DNA of 64,000 nt. Origin: JAJFKX01 sp965230265 (lineage in GTDB: Bacteria > Pseudomonadota > Gammaproteobacteria > Xanthomonadales > Wenzhouxiangellaceae). The stretch covers positions 1,054,001 to 1,118,000 of the forward strand of contig OZ245999.1 of the NCBI GenBank assembly GCA_965230265.1. Direction: 5' to 3'. Under the pieces are notes generated by a model. The model saw nothing but the letters and a program-made list of their open reading frames with translations, did not search any database and was not told the origin of the DNA. Every line of letters begins with the position of its first letter. The first letter of the stretch is position 1. The position numbers and the translations under genes are program-made. This document shows, one piece after another, positions 26,881-35,150 of the stretch.

Positions 26881-27744
26881 TTAGCTGTTATTTAAAATAG
26901 ATTGCGCCTGCTGCAAATCATAATCGGCTTTTGGCCATTCCAGGCCGACTTGCTTTAAGGCCGCATGAATGGTTTCTGCAATTTGCCAGCGGGCGTAATC
27001 TTTATTGTCTGCGGGTATTGCAAACCAGGGGGCGTAGTCGGTGCTGGTGGCCTTTAGGGCCTGATGATACGCCGTTTGGTATTGGTCCCAGAAAGGGCGT
27101 TCGCGGAGGTCATCGGCATTGAATTTCCAACGCTTTTCCGGTTTGTCCAAACGTCGCTGAAAGCGGCGTTTTTGCTCGTCTTTGGATAGGTTCAGCCAAA
27201 ACTTTAATACGATGGTTCGGCTGTTGCTGAGGTGTTTTTCAAAGGCATTGATGGCATCCAACCGCTGTTGCCAGAAAGCGTCCATATTATGTAATTCAGG
27301 CGGATTGTCACCAGGGTATTGGCTCCCCAGATACTCGGGGTGGACACGCACTGTGGTGACTTCTTCATAATAGCTGCGGTTGAATATCACTACTTGTCCA
27401 CGCGCTGGCAATACCCGTTCACAGCGCCATAAAAAGTCATGTCGTAACTCGATGGGGGTTGGACGTTTAAAGGCCTGGGTGCTGATGGCATTGACATTAA
27501 CGTTGGCAAAAACTTCGCGAATCGCGCTGTCTTTACCTGCAGCATCGGTAGCCTGAAACAATGGTAAAAGTGAATGGCTGCGACTGGCCTGCAGTTTGGC
27601 GGCTTCTTCGGCCATGCGTTTACGGGCTTTGCGTAATGCTTTTTCAAAGTCAGCGATGGATTCTGGGGCGGTGGGCCAGCTGGATAAGTCAGAGTCTGGT
27701 TTTACCTGCCATTGAGAAATATCATTGAAGCTTGGGATGGTCAT
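26881..27744 (-). CDS. ppk2: Polyphosphate kinase 2 family protein
   Basis: 287 aa. PPK2 enzymes transfer phosphate between polyphosphate and nucleotides, mainly regenerating NDP or NTP. Visible are the Walker A-like loop FQATDAAGKDSA (residues 64-74), lid-module arginines, and the Walker B region GQVVIFNRSYYEEVTTVRVHPE. KFWLNLSKDEQKRRFQRRL is also typical. One PPK2 domain and the length suggest a class I or III enzyme. Nucleotide preference (ADP, GDP or AMP) cannot be read from sequence by eye. It is followed on its upstream side by a palindromic repeat cluster (27808-27895). Confidence 0.9.
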   Translation of the reverse strand: MTIPSFNDISQWQVKPDSDLSSWPTAPESIADFEKALRKARKRMAEEAAKLQASRSHSLLPLFQATDAAGKDSAIREVFANVNVNAISTQAFKRPTPIELRHDFLWRCERVLPARGQVVIFNRSYYEEVTTVRVHPEYLGSQYPGDNPPELHNMDAFWQQRLDAINAFEKHLSNSRTIVLKFWLNLSKDEQKRRFQRRLDKPEKRWKFNADDLRERPFWDQYQTAYHQALKATSTDYAPWFAIPADNKDYARWQIAETIHAALKQVGLEWPKADYDLQQAQSILNNS

Positions 27745-27807
27745 GTTTGCGGGCCTGTGGGTACAAGCCCGGAATATTAACAGATGAAGCAGCGGAGGTT
27801 GGTGCAG

Positions 27808-27835
27808 GTTGGCTTAGGCGCAGCCGTAAGCCAAC
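27808..27835. repeat. Dispersed extragenic palindromic repeat, copy C
   Basis: GTTGGCTTAGGC and GCCGTAAGCCAAC pair around GCA. It forms an inverted pair with the copy at 27860 in the gap between the PPK2 and thiolase genes. Confidence 0.7.
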
Positions 27836-27859
27836 AACAAAACCTTTTTCTAGAGCATT

Positions 27860-27895
27860 GTCGGCTTACGCGCCTGAGGCGCTAAGCCGACCTAC
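27860..27895. repeat. Dispersed extragenic palindromic repeat, copy D
   Basis: GTCGGCTTACGCGCC, TGA, GGCGCTAAGCCGAC: nearly perfect arms followed by CTAC. It lies six bases from the stop of the thiolase gene and may protect or end its transcript. Confidence 0.75.
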
Positions 27896-27900
27896 AATGA

Positions 27901-29199
27901 TCAGGCTTTTTCGAGGATCGCTGTAACGCCCATACCGCCAGCAGTACAAACCGAAATGACACCACGAGTGCCGGACTTGCTGCCGCGTTTTTCTGCCAGC
28001 AGCTCGGCCAGGGTCGAAACGATTCGACCACCGGTAGCGGCGAACGGGTGACCAACGGCGACACTGCTGCCTTTGATATTCAGTTTGGCTTTATCAATGC
28101 TGCCCATGGCGGCTTTCAGGCCCAAACGATCTTTACAGTAATCGTCCGACTCCCAAGCTTTGAGGGTGCACAATACTTGCGCAGCAAAAGCTTCGTGGAT
28201 TTCATAAAAATCGAAATCCTGCAGGCTCAGATTGGCCTGTTGCAGCATTTCTGACATGGCAACGGTTGGTGCCATCAATAAGCCTTCGTCATTGACAAAG
28301 TCGACAGCGGCACTGCGGCCATGGGTGAGGTAGGCCAGTACCGGCAGTTTGTGTTTTTCTGCATAGTCCTCGGAGCACAGCAGTACTGCAGATGCACCAT
28401 CGGTTAATGGGGTGCTGTTGGCAGCGGTCAGCGTGCCTTTGCCGGATTTTTTGTCAAAAGCCGGTTTCAGTGCTGCCATTTTATCCAGGCTGGTGTCTGG
28501 GCGGATGTTGTTATCACGGATCACACCTTCAAATGACACCACCATGTCATCAAAGAAGCCCTCATCCCAGGCTTTGGCAGCATTCTGATGGCTGTGAAAA
28601 GCCAATTCATCTTGTGCCTCGCGAGAGATATTCCACTCGCGTGCCATGCGTTCACAGTGTGCGCCCATCGACAGGCCGGTGCGTGGTTCGCCATTGGCGG
28701 GAGGCACCGGAGCCAATTCAGCAGGGCTAAGCCCTTTGAACAGTTTCATTTTGGCGCCGAAAGATTTTGCCCGCGGGAGTTTGATTAAACGCTGTGCCAG
28801 CTTGCGGTTGACTGTTAGCGGTGCATCGCTGGTGGTATCGGTACCACAGGCAATAAAACTGTCAATTTGACCGGTGGCAATTTTAGCTGCGCCGATTAAG
28901 GCAGCCTGTAAACTGGTGCCACAGGCCTGCTGTACAGTAATGCCTGGTGTCAGGGGCGATAAATCGGTACTCAACACGGCTTCCCGTGCCAGATTCCAGT
29001 CTTTACTGTGGGTGGTAACAGCACCACCGAAGACTTCATCAATCAATTGACCTTGCAGATTGTAGCGTTCCACCAGGCCCTGCAGGCTGGCGGACAGCAT
29101 ATCCAGGTTGGTAGCATCGGCATACATGCTGTTGGAGCGGCAGAAGGGAATGCGCACCCCGCCGACAACGGCGACTCTTCTTGTGGCTTGACCATTCAT
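27901..29199 (-). CDS. fadI: Acetyl-CoA C-acyltransferase (beta-oxidation thiolase)
   Basis: 432 aa, closer to FadI (436 aa) than to FadA (387 aa) in length. It cleaves 3-ketoacyl-CoA with CoA to acetyl-CoA and a shortened acyl-CoA. The nucleophilic Cys93 lies in VQQACGTSLQA, the His in SVAVGHPFAATGGR and the second Cys in SVCTAGGMGV. Its start overlaps the stop of the alpha-subunit gene by four bases (ATGA), so both subunits of the beta-oxidation complex are co-translated. The alpha-then-beta order resembles fadBA more than fadIJ, so the symbol is provisional. Confidence 0.88.
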   Translation of the reverse strand: MNGQATRRVAVVGGVRIPFCRSNSMYADATNLDMLSASLQGLVERYNLQGQLIDEVFGGAVTTHSKDWNLAREAVLSTDLSPLTPGITVQQACGTSLQAALIGAAKIATGQIDSFIACGTDTTSDAPLTVNRKLAQRLIKLPRAKSFGAKMKLFKGLSPAELAPVPPANGEPRTGLSMGAHCERMAREWNISREAQDELAFHSHQNAAKAWDEGFFDDMVVSFEGVIRDNNIRPDTSLDKMAALKPAFDKKSGKGTLTAANSTPLTDGASAVLLCSEDYAEKHKLPVLAYLTHGRSAAVDFVNDEGLLMAPTVAMSEMLQQANLSLQDFDFYEIHEAFAAQVLCTLKAWESDDYCKDRLGLKAAMGSIDKAKLNIKGSSVAVGHPFAATGGRIVSTLAELLAEKRGSKSGTRGVISVCTAGGMGVTAILEKA

Positions 29200-31292
29200 G
29201 CGGCTTCTCCTGCTGATATGGACTCATCTTGTTTAAGGTAATGCATCGGCCCGCCTCTGAACGGCGCAAAACCGGTGCCGAAAATCAAACCAGCATCCAG
29301 CAGGTCGTCGTTGGCCACAATTTGATCTTTGGAACAGGCCACGCATTCATCCAGATAGGGCTTCAACAAATCACGGGCGATGCCGGTTAGATCGTGACCT
29401 TCCACTTTTTCGCTATCGCGTTGCGGTTTGCCTTTTTCCCAGGTGTAAAAACCCTGACCGGATTTTTTACCCAGCTTGCCGGCATCCACGTATTCTTGTA
29501 GAAACTTGGATTTGCTGCCGTCATCGTCGATACCGACGGTTTTGATAACCGATAAACCGACATCAAGCCCAACCGTATCGGCCAGTTCCACAGGCCCCAT
29601 CGGCATGCCGAATTTAACAGCGGCTTTGTCAATGGCTTCTTTGGGTATACCGTTTTGGTACAGCTCCATGGCCTTGGCCATATAAGGCGCCAGCACACGG
29701 TTGACCAAAAAGCCCGGACTGGATTTGGTTGGCAGTGGGTATTTACCGATTTGCTTGGCAAAACTTGCCCCTTTCTCTACCCAGCTGGAGTCGGTCAGCT
29801 TGTCGTCGAAAACCACTTCCACCAGCGGCATTTTGGCGACCGGATTGAAGTAATGCAGGCCGATCAGGCGATTCGGGTCTTTAAGCACGCTGGCCAGTTC
29901 GTTCAATGGCAGCGCCGAGGTATTGGTGGCCAGCACGGTATGTTTCTGCAGCTGTGGCTCCAGGTTCTTGAACAGTTTCTGCTTGGCTTCCAGGTTTTCA
30001 AAAATCGCTTCAATAATCACATCGGCACGGGCAACACCATCACCTCGGACATCCGGGCGCAAACGGGCCAGTGCGGCTTTGACTTTGGCATCGGTGCGTA
30101 GTTTTTTCCTAAACAATGATTTGGCGCGCTTGATCGCCGGTTCGATGTATTTCATCTCGCGGTCCTGCAAGGTCACTTCCAGGCCTTTTAAAACACACCA
30201 GGCCGCAATATCACCACCCATGACACCGGCACCAATCACATGCACACGATGCGCGGTAAAGTTGCTGGCTTTGCCTTGTGCTTTTAATGCTTCCATCAAG
30301 CGAAATACACGGCGTAAATTGCGTGAGGTATCACCGATTAACAGCTCAGGGACATTTTCCACTTCGGCGCGAATCATGGCTGCCTGATCGTCACCAAAGT
30401 CTTCCCAGGCATCGATCAGCTTATAAGGCGCAGGGTAGTGGCTTTTACTGGCCTTGCTGGCGGTTTTCTTGCGCATGATATTGGCCAGCATTTTGCGTGC
30501 CGGGCCCATGTTGGTCAGTTTGCCGGTCAGGCCGGCGCCTTTGTTCTTGCGCTTGCGCAATACCGCGCGACGAGCAGCCCAGCGCAGTGTCTGATGCTTG
30601 CCGACCAGTTGATCAACCAGCCCCATGCCTTTGGCAGCCCCAGCACGCAGCATGCGCCCGGTTAGCATAATTTCCATGGCTTTCTGGCCACCCATACGTT
30701 GTGGCGAACGAGCGGAACCGCCAAAGCCCGGATAAATACCAAGGTTGACTTCCGGGAAGCCAATCCGGGTGTTGTCGATATTCTTGGCGATAATCCAGTC
30801 AAAGCATAAAGCCAGTTCAAGGCCACCGCCCAGACAGTAGCCTTCAAGTGCTACCGCGGTAGGGAAGGGTAGTTTTTCAATGCGGGTAAACAGCTCATGT
30901 ACCTGATTCAGAAATTGACGACCAGCACTCAAATCGGTGACCTGGTCAAATTCACTGACGTCGGCACCCACAATAAACTGGCCGGACTTGCCAGACATCA
31001 GCACCAGGCCTGCAGGCGGGCTTTTTTCCAGATCGCTGACAATGTTACCTAGCTCTTCCAGAACCTCGCGGCTCAGGGCATTGGTAGACTCTTCGGCCCG
31101 GTCAATGTAGAGCCAAATGACATTATCGATGTCATTTTCGAGTCGCCAGTGCCGGTAGTTGTTTGCTTTTGCAGCAGCAGACTTGGCTGGTGCGCTTTTG
31201 GCCTTGCTGACGCTGGCCTTTTTCGCGGTTTTCTTCGACGCCTTCTTCTTGGAAGCTTTTTTCGTCGTTTTCTTACTGGTTTCTGAGGTCAT
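29196..31292 (-). CDS. fadJ: Fatty acid oxidation complex alpha subunit with Lys/Ala-rich N-terminal tail
   Basis: 698 aa. The N-terminal part (about 45-230) is an enoyl-CoA hydratase/isomerase with GGGLELALCFD and FPEVNLGIYPGFGGS carrying the two catalytic Glu. The C-terminal part is 3-hydroxyacyl-CoA dehydrogenase with the NAD-binding VHVIGAGVMGGDIAAW near residue 348 and LHYFNPVAKMPLVEVV. Residues 4-41 are an extension of Lys, Ala, Ser and Thr (KKTTKKASKKKASKKTAKKA and on), like a histone H1 tail; the usual family start corresponds to the following NYRHWRLEND. No alternative Met exists between tail and domain. It is translationally coupled to the thiolase gene. Confidence 0.9.
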   Translation of the reverse strand: MTSETSKKTTKKASKKKASKKTAKKASVSKAKSAPAKSAAAKANNYRHWRLENDIDNVIWLYIDRAEESTNALSREVLEELGNIVSDLEKSPPAGLVLMSGKSGQFIVGADVSEFDQVTDLSAGRQFLNQVHELFTRIEKLPFPTAVALEGYCLGGGLELALCFDWIIAKNIDNTRIGFPEVNLGIYPGFGGSARSPQRMGGQKAMEIMLTGRMLRAGAAKGMGLVDQLVGKHQTLRWAARRAVLRKRKNKGAGLTGKLTNMGPARKMLANIMRKKTASKASKSHYPAPYKLIDAWEDFGDDQAAMIRAEVENVPELLIGDTSRNLRRVFRLMEALKAQGKASNFTAHRVHVIGAGVMGGDIAAWCVLKGLEVTLQDREMKYIEPAIKRAKSLFRKKLRTDAKVKAALARLRPDVRGDGVARADVIIEAIFENLEAKQKLFKNLEPQLQKHTVLATNTSALPLNELASVLKDPNRLIGLHYFNPVAKMPLVEVVFDDKLTDSSWVEKGASFAKQIGKYPLPTKSSPGFLVNRVLAPYMAKAMELYQNGIPKEAIDKAAVKFGMPMGPVELADTVGLDVGLSVIKTVGIDDDGSKSKFLQEYVDAGKLGKKSGQGFYTWEKGKPQRDSEKVEGHDLTGIARDLLKPYLDECVACSKDQIVANDDLLDAGLIFGTGFAPFRGGPMHYLKQDESISAGEAA

Positions 31293-31390
31293 GCTTGGGT
31301 TCCGGGGTTGGAATGAAATAAACGAATACGCGTATTCATTAATCTATGTTTGCTAACGATATATGGGTAAATTCCCAGCAGACAATTATA

Positions 31391-31993
31391 TCAAGGAATC
31401 TGCAGTCCGAATGTGCGTAAAGCCATGCTGACAGAAATTAATGGTAAGCCGATTAATGCAGTAGGGTCGTCACTGCGCAGTGCGCTGAACAGGCTGATCC
31501 CCAAGGATTCTGATTTAAATGCGCCTGCACAATCCAGTGCCGGGTCGCGCTCGATATAGCGGGTTATTTCGTCCTCACTCAGCTCGCGGAAACACACCTC
31601 GGTGGGCACCATGCCGGTTTCCAACTCGCCCTGATCGCTGTGCCAAAGGCAATATCCGCAATAGAAAAACACACTTTTGCCGGAGCAACGCGACAGCATC
31701 GCATGGGCATTGCGAATCGAACCAGGCTTACCCAGAATGTCTCCATCCAGCACCAGGGTCTGGTCGGAACCTATCAATAAGGTATCGGACGAGCCAGCTA
31801 ACTTTGCGCCGGCATGGGCTTTTTCCCGGGCCAGCCGCTGTACATAATCAATGGGTGTTTCATGTTGTAACGGTGTTTCATCGATATCCGGGCTGATGAC
31901 TGTGAAAGGCAGTTGCAGGCGTTGCATCAGTTGTCGGCGATAAGGCGACGAAGAGGCCAGAATCAGAGTGGGTGTTGAAGATTGATTGAGCAT
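31391..31993 (-). CDS. yceF: Maf-like nucleotide pyrophosphatase, YceF type
   Basis: 200 aa. Maf proteins hydrolyse non-canonical or modified nucleoside triphosphates to monophosphates; the YceF branch prefers m7GTP. Signatures: LASSSPYRRQLMQRL, ISPDIDETP, LLIGSDQTLVLDG, GKPGS, and CAGAFKSESLGISLF. Beyond motif similarity, the place beside yceD-rpmF-fabH is the same as for yceF in E. coli, which supports YceF rather than YhdE. Transcribed divergently from the secreted-protein gene that intervenes here. Confidence 0.9.
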   Translation of the reverse strand: MLNQSSTPTLILASSSPYRRQLMQRLQLPFTVISPDIDETPLQHETPIDYVQRLAREKAHAGAKLAGSSDTLLIGSDQTLVLDGDILGKPGSIRNAHAMLSRCSGKSVFFYCGYCLWHSDQGELETGMVPTEVCFRELSEDEITRYIERDPALDCAGAFKSESLGISLFSALRSDDPTALIGLPLISVSMALRTFGLQIP

Positions 31994-32126
31994 GCGCGCA
32001 TTGTAATCTTGCCTTGAGCAGATTGAAATTTTTTATGCTGCAGCCATTTTGACAAATAACAGGAATATTGCATTGGCTATGCTATATTTCGACGCTTGAC
32101 AACCTACAGCCCCAAAGAGAATTGCA

Positions 32127-33092
32127 ATGTTTTTCAAGAAGTTGGTTTTGTTTATTAGTGTGATTTATGCGGTGAATACCAGTGCCCAGGATTTTCTTGA
32201 TGGTTGGTATTTCAACCCCAGTCAGCCGGGCAGTGGTTTTAATGTGAATCAGCAGGCAGATATTACCGCGATTGCTTTGTTTGACTTTACCGATGATGGC
32301 CAAACACAGTGGGCCACTGCGGTGGATCAGATTGAATTGGACGTAAATGGCAGTGAAGTATTTGAAGCGCCGTTGACCATTCCTGAAAGTGGTGCCTGTT
32401 TTGATTGTCCTTATTTCCCTAATTCCGGCAACATCGGCGGTGATATGTTGCGGGTTGTGTTCTCTGGGGTACCGAATGCTGAAGGTAATATAACCGCATC
32501 TGTGACTTTACGAGGGACCACAGAGCCTTATGAAATGCTGTTGTTCAGGTTTGGTGACGCGCTGGATTTTATGCTCTCAGTTTGGACGGTAACGGCGTTT
32601 GTTGACGGAAATAACGGCGTGACTATCCCAGTTTCGGAGATTATTCGATTTGACAGTGTTGGTGTGGATATTGATGGGATACCGTTTATAGCTGGGGAAC
32701 TCCTTAGTCGGCCTGATAGTAATGCTGTAGCAAGATTTGCGCCGGATGGATTTGAGCTAGGCGATTTGGTTATCCTTGCTGATAATGTTGGAGGAGTGGG
32801 GGTAAGTCAGTTTTGGGTTTTTGAAGCTTACAAAGAGTCTGTAGTCGGCTCCACTGAAGCAGGTGACGACCCGATTAGTACTATTCAGGATAGTGGCGGC
32901 GTTGATTTTACAGGCTATCGTCTTGGCAACACCCTCAACCGCAATAATGCCGCAGTCAGTCCGCAGGCAAGAGCACTGGCAGGCAGGCCAATCAATTTAG
33001 AAACCAAGCCAGCCACAGCACGAATGGTGGAGTTGGCAGACCAGTTATCCAGCCGTTTAAATGCACAGTTGGGTTCAGGCGTTGAGGAATAG
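32127..33092 (+). CDS. Secreted protein of unknown function
   Basis: 321 aa. A clear signal peptide ends near NTSAQ at residue 21. The mature start DFLDGWYFNPSQPGSGFNV has the GWYxNPxxxGxGF pattern seen at the head of many uncharacterised secreted gammaproteobacterial proteins. The rest looks beta-rich, with a CFDCPYF pair. The last 70 residues are more helical and polar. The gene separates yceF from yceD, which are neighbours in E. coli, so it appears to be an insertion into a conserved arrangement. Ribosome site AGAG about eight bases upstream. No catalytic motif recognised. Confidence 0.75.
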   Translation: MFFKKLVLFISVIYAVNTSAQDFLDGWYFNPSQPGSGFNVNQQADITAIALFDFTDDGQTQWATAVDQIELDVNGSEVFEAPLTIPESGACFDCPYFPNSGNIGGDMLRVVFSGVPNAEGNITASVTLRGTTEPYEMLLFRFGDALDFMLSVWTVTAFVDGNNGVTIPVSEIIRFDSVGVDIDGIPFIAGELLSRPDSNAVARFAPDGFELGDLVILADNVGGVGVSQFWVFEAYKESVVGSTEAGDDPISTIQDSGGVDFTGYRLGNTLNRNNAAVSPQARALAGRPINLETKPATARMVELADQLSSRLNAQLGSGVEE

Positions 33093-33159
33093 CTAGAGTG
33101 ACACCCTCAGAGCAATAGTACCTCTGCGTTGTATGCTGCTAAAATCACCCTTTAATATG

Positions 33160-33188
33160 GTGACATTGGTTTAAATAATCGTTACAAT
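33160..33188 (+). promoter_or_regulatory. Predicted sigma-70 promoter of yceD-rpmF
   Basis: GTGACA (33160-33165) and TACAAT (33183-33188) are separated by 17 bases; each matches consensus at five of six positions. Initiation is expected at about 33194-33198, at or just before the yceD ATG (33198), which lacks a Shine-Dalgarno sequence. Confidence 0.55.
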
Positions 33189-33197
33189 TGACCGCTT

Positions 33198-33722
33198 ATG
33201 TCCGCGCAGCGTACGGTAAATGCACGCAAACTGGCAGCGAATCGATCTGAGCTGCAAGGAAGCGTTGAGATTCAAACACTTACCGGTGTTCATGACCGTT
33301 TGGCTGGAACCGATGGTGAATTGAGTTATCAATTGGCATTTCATCCCACCATGGATGATCAAGAACCATTGGTGGTTGTGGATGTGGATTTGCAGACGGA
33401 TGTCACGTTGACGTGTCAGCGTTCATTGCAACCTTTCCAGCATAGGGTCAAAACCCAATCCCAGGTGGTATTGGTTATTGATGAGTCGCAGGCAGAGCAA
33501 CTGGCCGAAGACTATGAGCCATTTGCCTGCAAGGACATAGAACTGGACATTAATGCGCTGTTGACTGAAGAGTTGTTGCTGGCTTTACCGCTGGTGCCGG
33601 TTAACCCGCAAGCAGAAGAGCTGCAGTCAACAGACGAGCAACATATTGATACTGGTGAACAGGACCAAAACCCTTTCGCTGGTCTGGCCGCTTTGAAAAA
33701 AGATTTGGCCGACAAAGATTAA
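33198..33722 (+). CDS. yceD: YceD family (DUF177) protein, 23S rRNA accumulation factor
   Basis: 174 aa. DUF177 proteins stand directly before rpmF in most bacteria; in E. coli and plant plastids they are linked to 23S rRNA accumulation or processing. The central VVVDVDLQTDVTLTCQRSL fits the family core, and the C-terminal ELDINALLTEELLLALPLVP is the strongly conserved block. The ATG at 33198 has no ribosome site, and a promoter ends about ten bases before it, so the mRNA may be leaderless. rpmF follows after 15 bases. Confidence 0.9.
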   Translation: MSAQRTVNARKLAANRSELQGSVEIQTLTGVHDRLAGTDGELSYQLAFHPTMDDQEPLVVVDVDLQTDVTLTCQRSLQPFQHRVKTQSQVVLVIDESQAEQLAEDYEPFACKDIELDINALLTEELLLALPLVPVNPQAEELQSTDEQHIDTGEQDQNPFAGLAALKKDLADKD

Positions 33723-33737
33723 TTAGGAGAATTTACA

Positions 33738-33935
33738 ATGGCTGTTCAAAAGAGTCGAAAAACCCCATCACGCCGCGGTATGCGCCGCTCGCATGATGCT
33801 ATTAAAATGCCAACGCTGTCGACTGACCCGACCAGCGGTGAAATCCATCGTCGGCATCACATTACACCGGAAGGTTTTTATAAAGGCCGCCGAGTAGTGG
33901 CCGAAACCATCGTCGAAGATCTGGACGACGAATAA
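33738..33935 (+). CDS. rpmF: 50S ribosomal protein L32
   Basis: 65 aa. Starts AVQKSRKTPSRRGMRRSHDA, the universal bL32 start, followed by IHRRHHITPEGFYKGRRV. It has no zinc-binding Cys, so it is the Cys-minus form. TAGGAG lies nine bases upstream of the ATG. In E. coli plsX follows; here the next gene is fabH after 163 bases. Confidence 0.97.
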   Translation: MAVQKSRKTPSRRGMRRSHDAIKMPTLSTDPTSGEIHRRHHITPEGFYKGRRVVAETIVEDLDDE

Positions 33936-34098
33936 CCTCATTACCTCTCTCAAATTAGCCTGCTGAATTGATCAAAGATTGCCACGTGCCATCCCGGTGC
34001 GTGGTGAGCTTACGCCGGTTGATGCATAATGGTACTGTATGGTTTTGAGACCGTTATTCAAAACGTCATTTGCTATGTACTATAAGGTTTCCTAGACA

Positions 34099-35067
34099 AT
34101 GCCATTTTCCCGAATTATTGCCAGCGGTAGTGCCTTACCGGAAAAAGTCGTCACCAATCATGATCTGGAAAAAATACTGGATACCAGTGATACCTGGATA
34201 CGGGAGCGAACCGGTATTGAACAGCGGCATGTCGCCGCTGAGGGGCAGACCACGTGTGACCTGGCAGAAGCGGCCTGCCGTATCGTATTTGAACGCAGTG
34301 GGGTTGATCCACAAAGCATTGACCTGCTGGTGGTCGGTACCACCACGCCTGACTTGATTTTCCCCAGTACCGCTTGCTTGTTGCAGCACCGTTTGGGTAT
34401 GCAAGAGTGTGGCGCATTTGATGTTAATGCGGCCTGTTCAGGGTTTGTGTATGCATTATCGGTGGCCGATAAATTTATCCGCAGTGGAACCATTAAGCGG
34501 GCACTGGTGGTTGGTGCCGAAACGCTGACTCGCATGATTGACTGGACCGATCGCGGTACGGCTGTGTTATTTGGTGATGGCGCCGGTGCGGTATTGCTGG
34601 AAGCCAGCGATGAAGCCGGCATTCTGTCGACACATATCCACGCCAATGGAGGTCACGCCAACTTACTATGTGCCGATGTTGGTGTCTCCAAAGGTTTCAA
34701 AGATGAACCCAATGGCGGGTTAAAAGTTCTGATGACAGGCAATGAAGTCTTCAAGGTCGCGGTACGAACACTGGGACGGATAGTCGACGAAACCCTGGCG
34801 GCCAATAATTTGGATCAATCGGAGATCGACTGGCTGATTCCCCATCAGGCCAACCTGCGCATTATTTCCGCCACCGCCAAGAAGCTGAGTATGCCTATGG
34901 AAAGGGTCATTGTAACCGTGCACAAACATGGCAATACCTCATCAGCCTCGGTTCCATTGGCGCTGGATGAAGCCATTAGCAGCGGAAAGGTTCAGCGTGG
35001 TGAAAACTTGTTGCTGGAAGCGTTTGGTGGTGGTTTTACCTGGGGTGCTGCCTTAATTCGTTACTAG
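34099..35067 (+). CDS. fabH: Beta-ketoacyl-ACP synthase III
   Basis: 322 aa. Condenses acetyl-CoA with malonyl-ACP to start fatty-acid synthesis. The catalytic triad is visible: Cys113 in NAACSGFVYAL, His in IPHQANLRI, and Asn in KHGNTSSASV. The start RIIASGSALPEKVVTN and TWIRERTGIEQRH are typical. It leads the fabHDG-acpP-fabF cluster. The gap before it holds no trace of plsX. Confidence 0.96.
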   Translation: MPFSRIIASGSALPEKVVTNHDLEKILDTSDTWIRERTGIEQRHVAAEGQTTCDLAEAACRIVFERSGVDPQSIDLLVVGTTTPDLIFPSTACLLQHRLGMQECGAFDVNAACSGFVYALSVADKFIRSGTIKRALVVGAETLTRMIDWTDRGTAVLFGDGAGAVLLEASDEAGILSTHIHANGGHANLLCADVGVSKGFKDEPNGGLKVLMTGNEVFKVAVRTLGRIVDETLAANNLDQSEIDWLIPHQANLRIISATAKKLSMPMERVIVTVHKHGNTSSASVPLALDEAISSGKVQRGENLLLEAFGGGFTWGAALIRY

Positions 35068-35150
35068 CCAATCATTAATTGATTAAACAATATTCAATTC
35101 ATTATCAAAGCTTTATCAAGCAAAGTTTAGTCAGGGTATAGCGTTTATTT

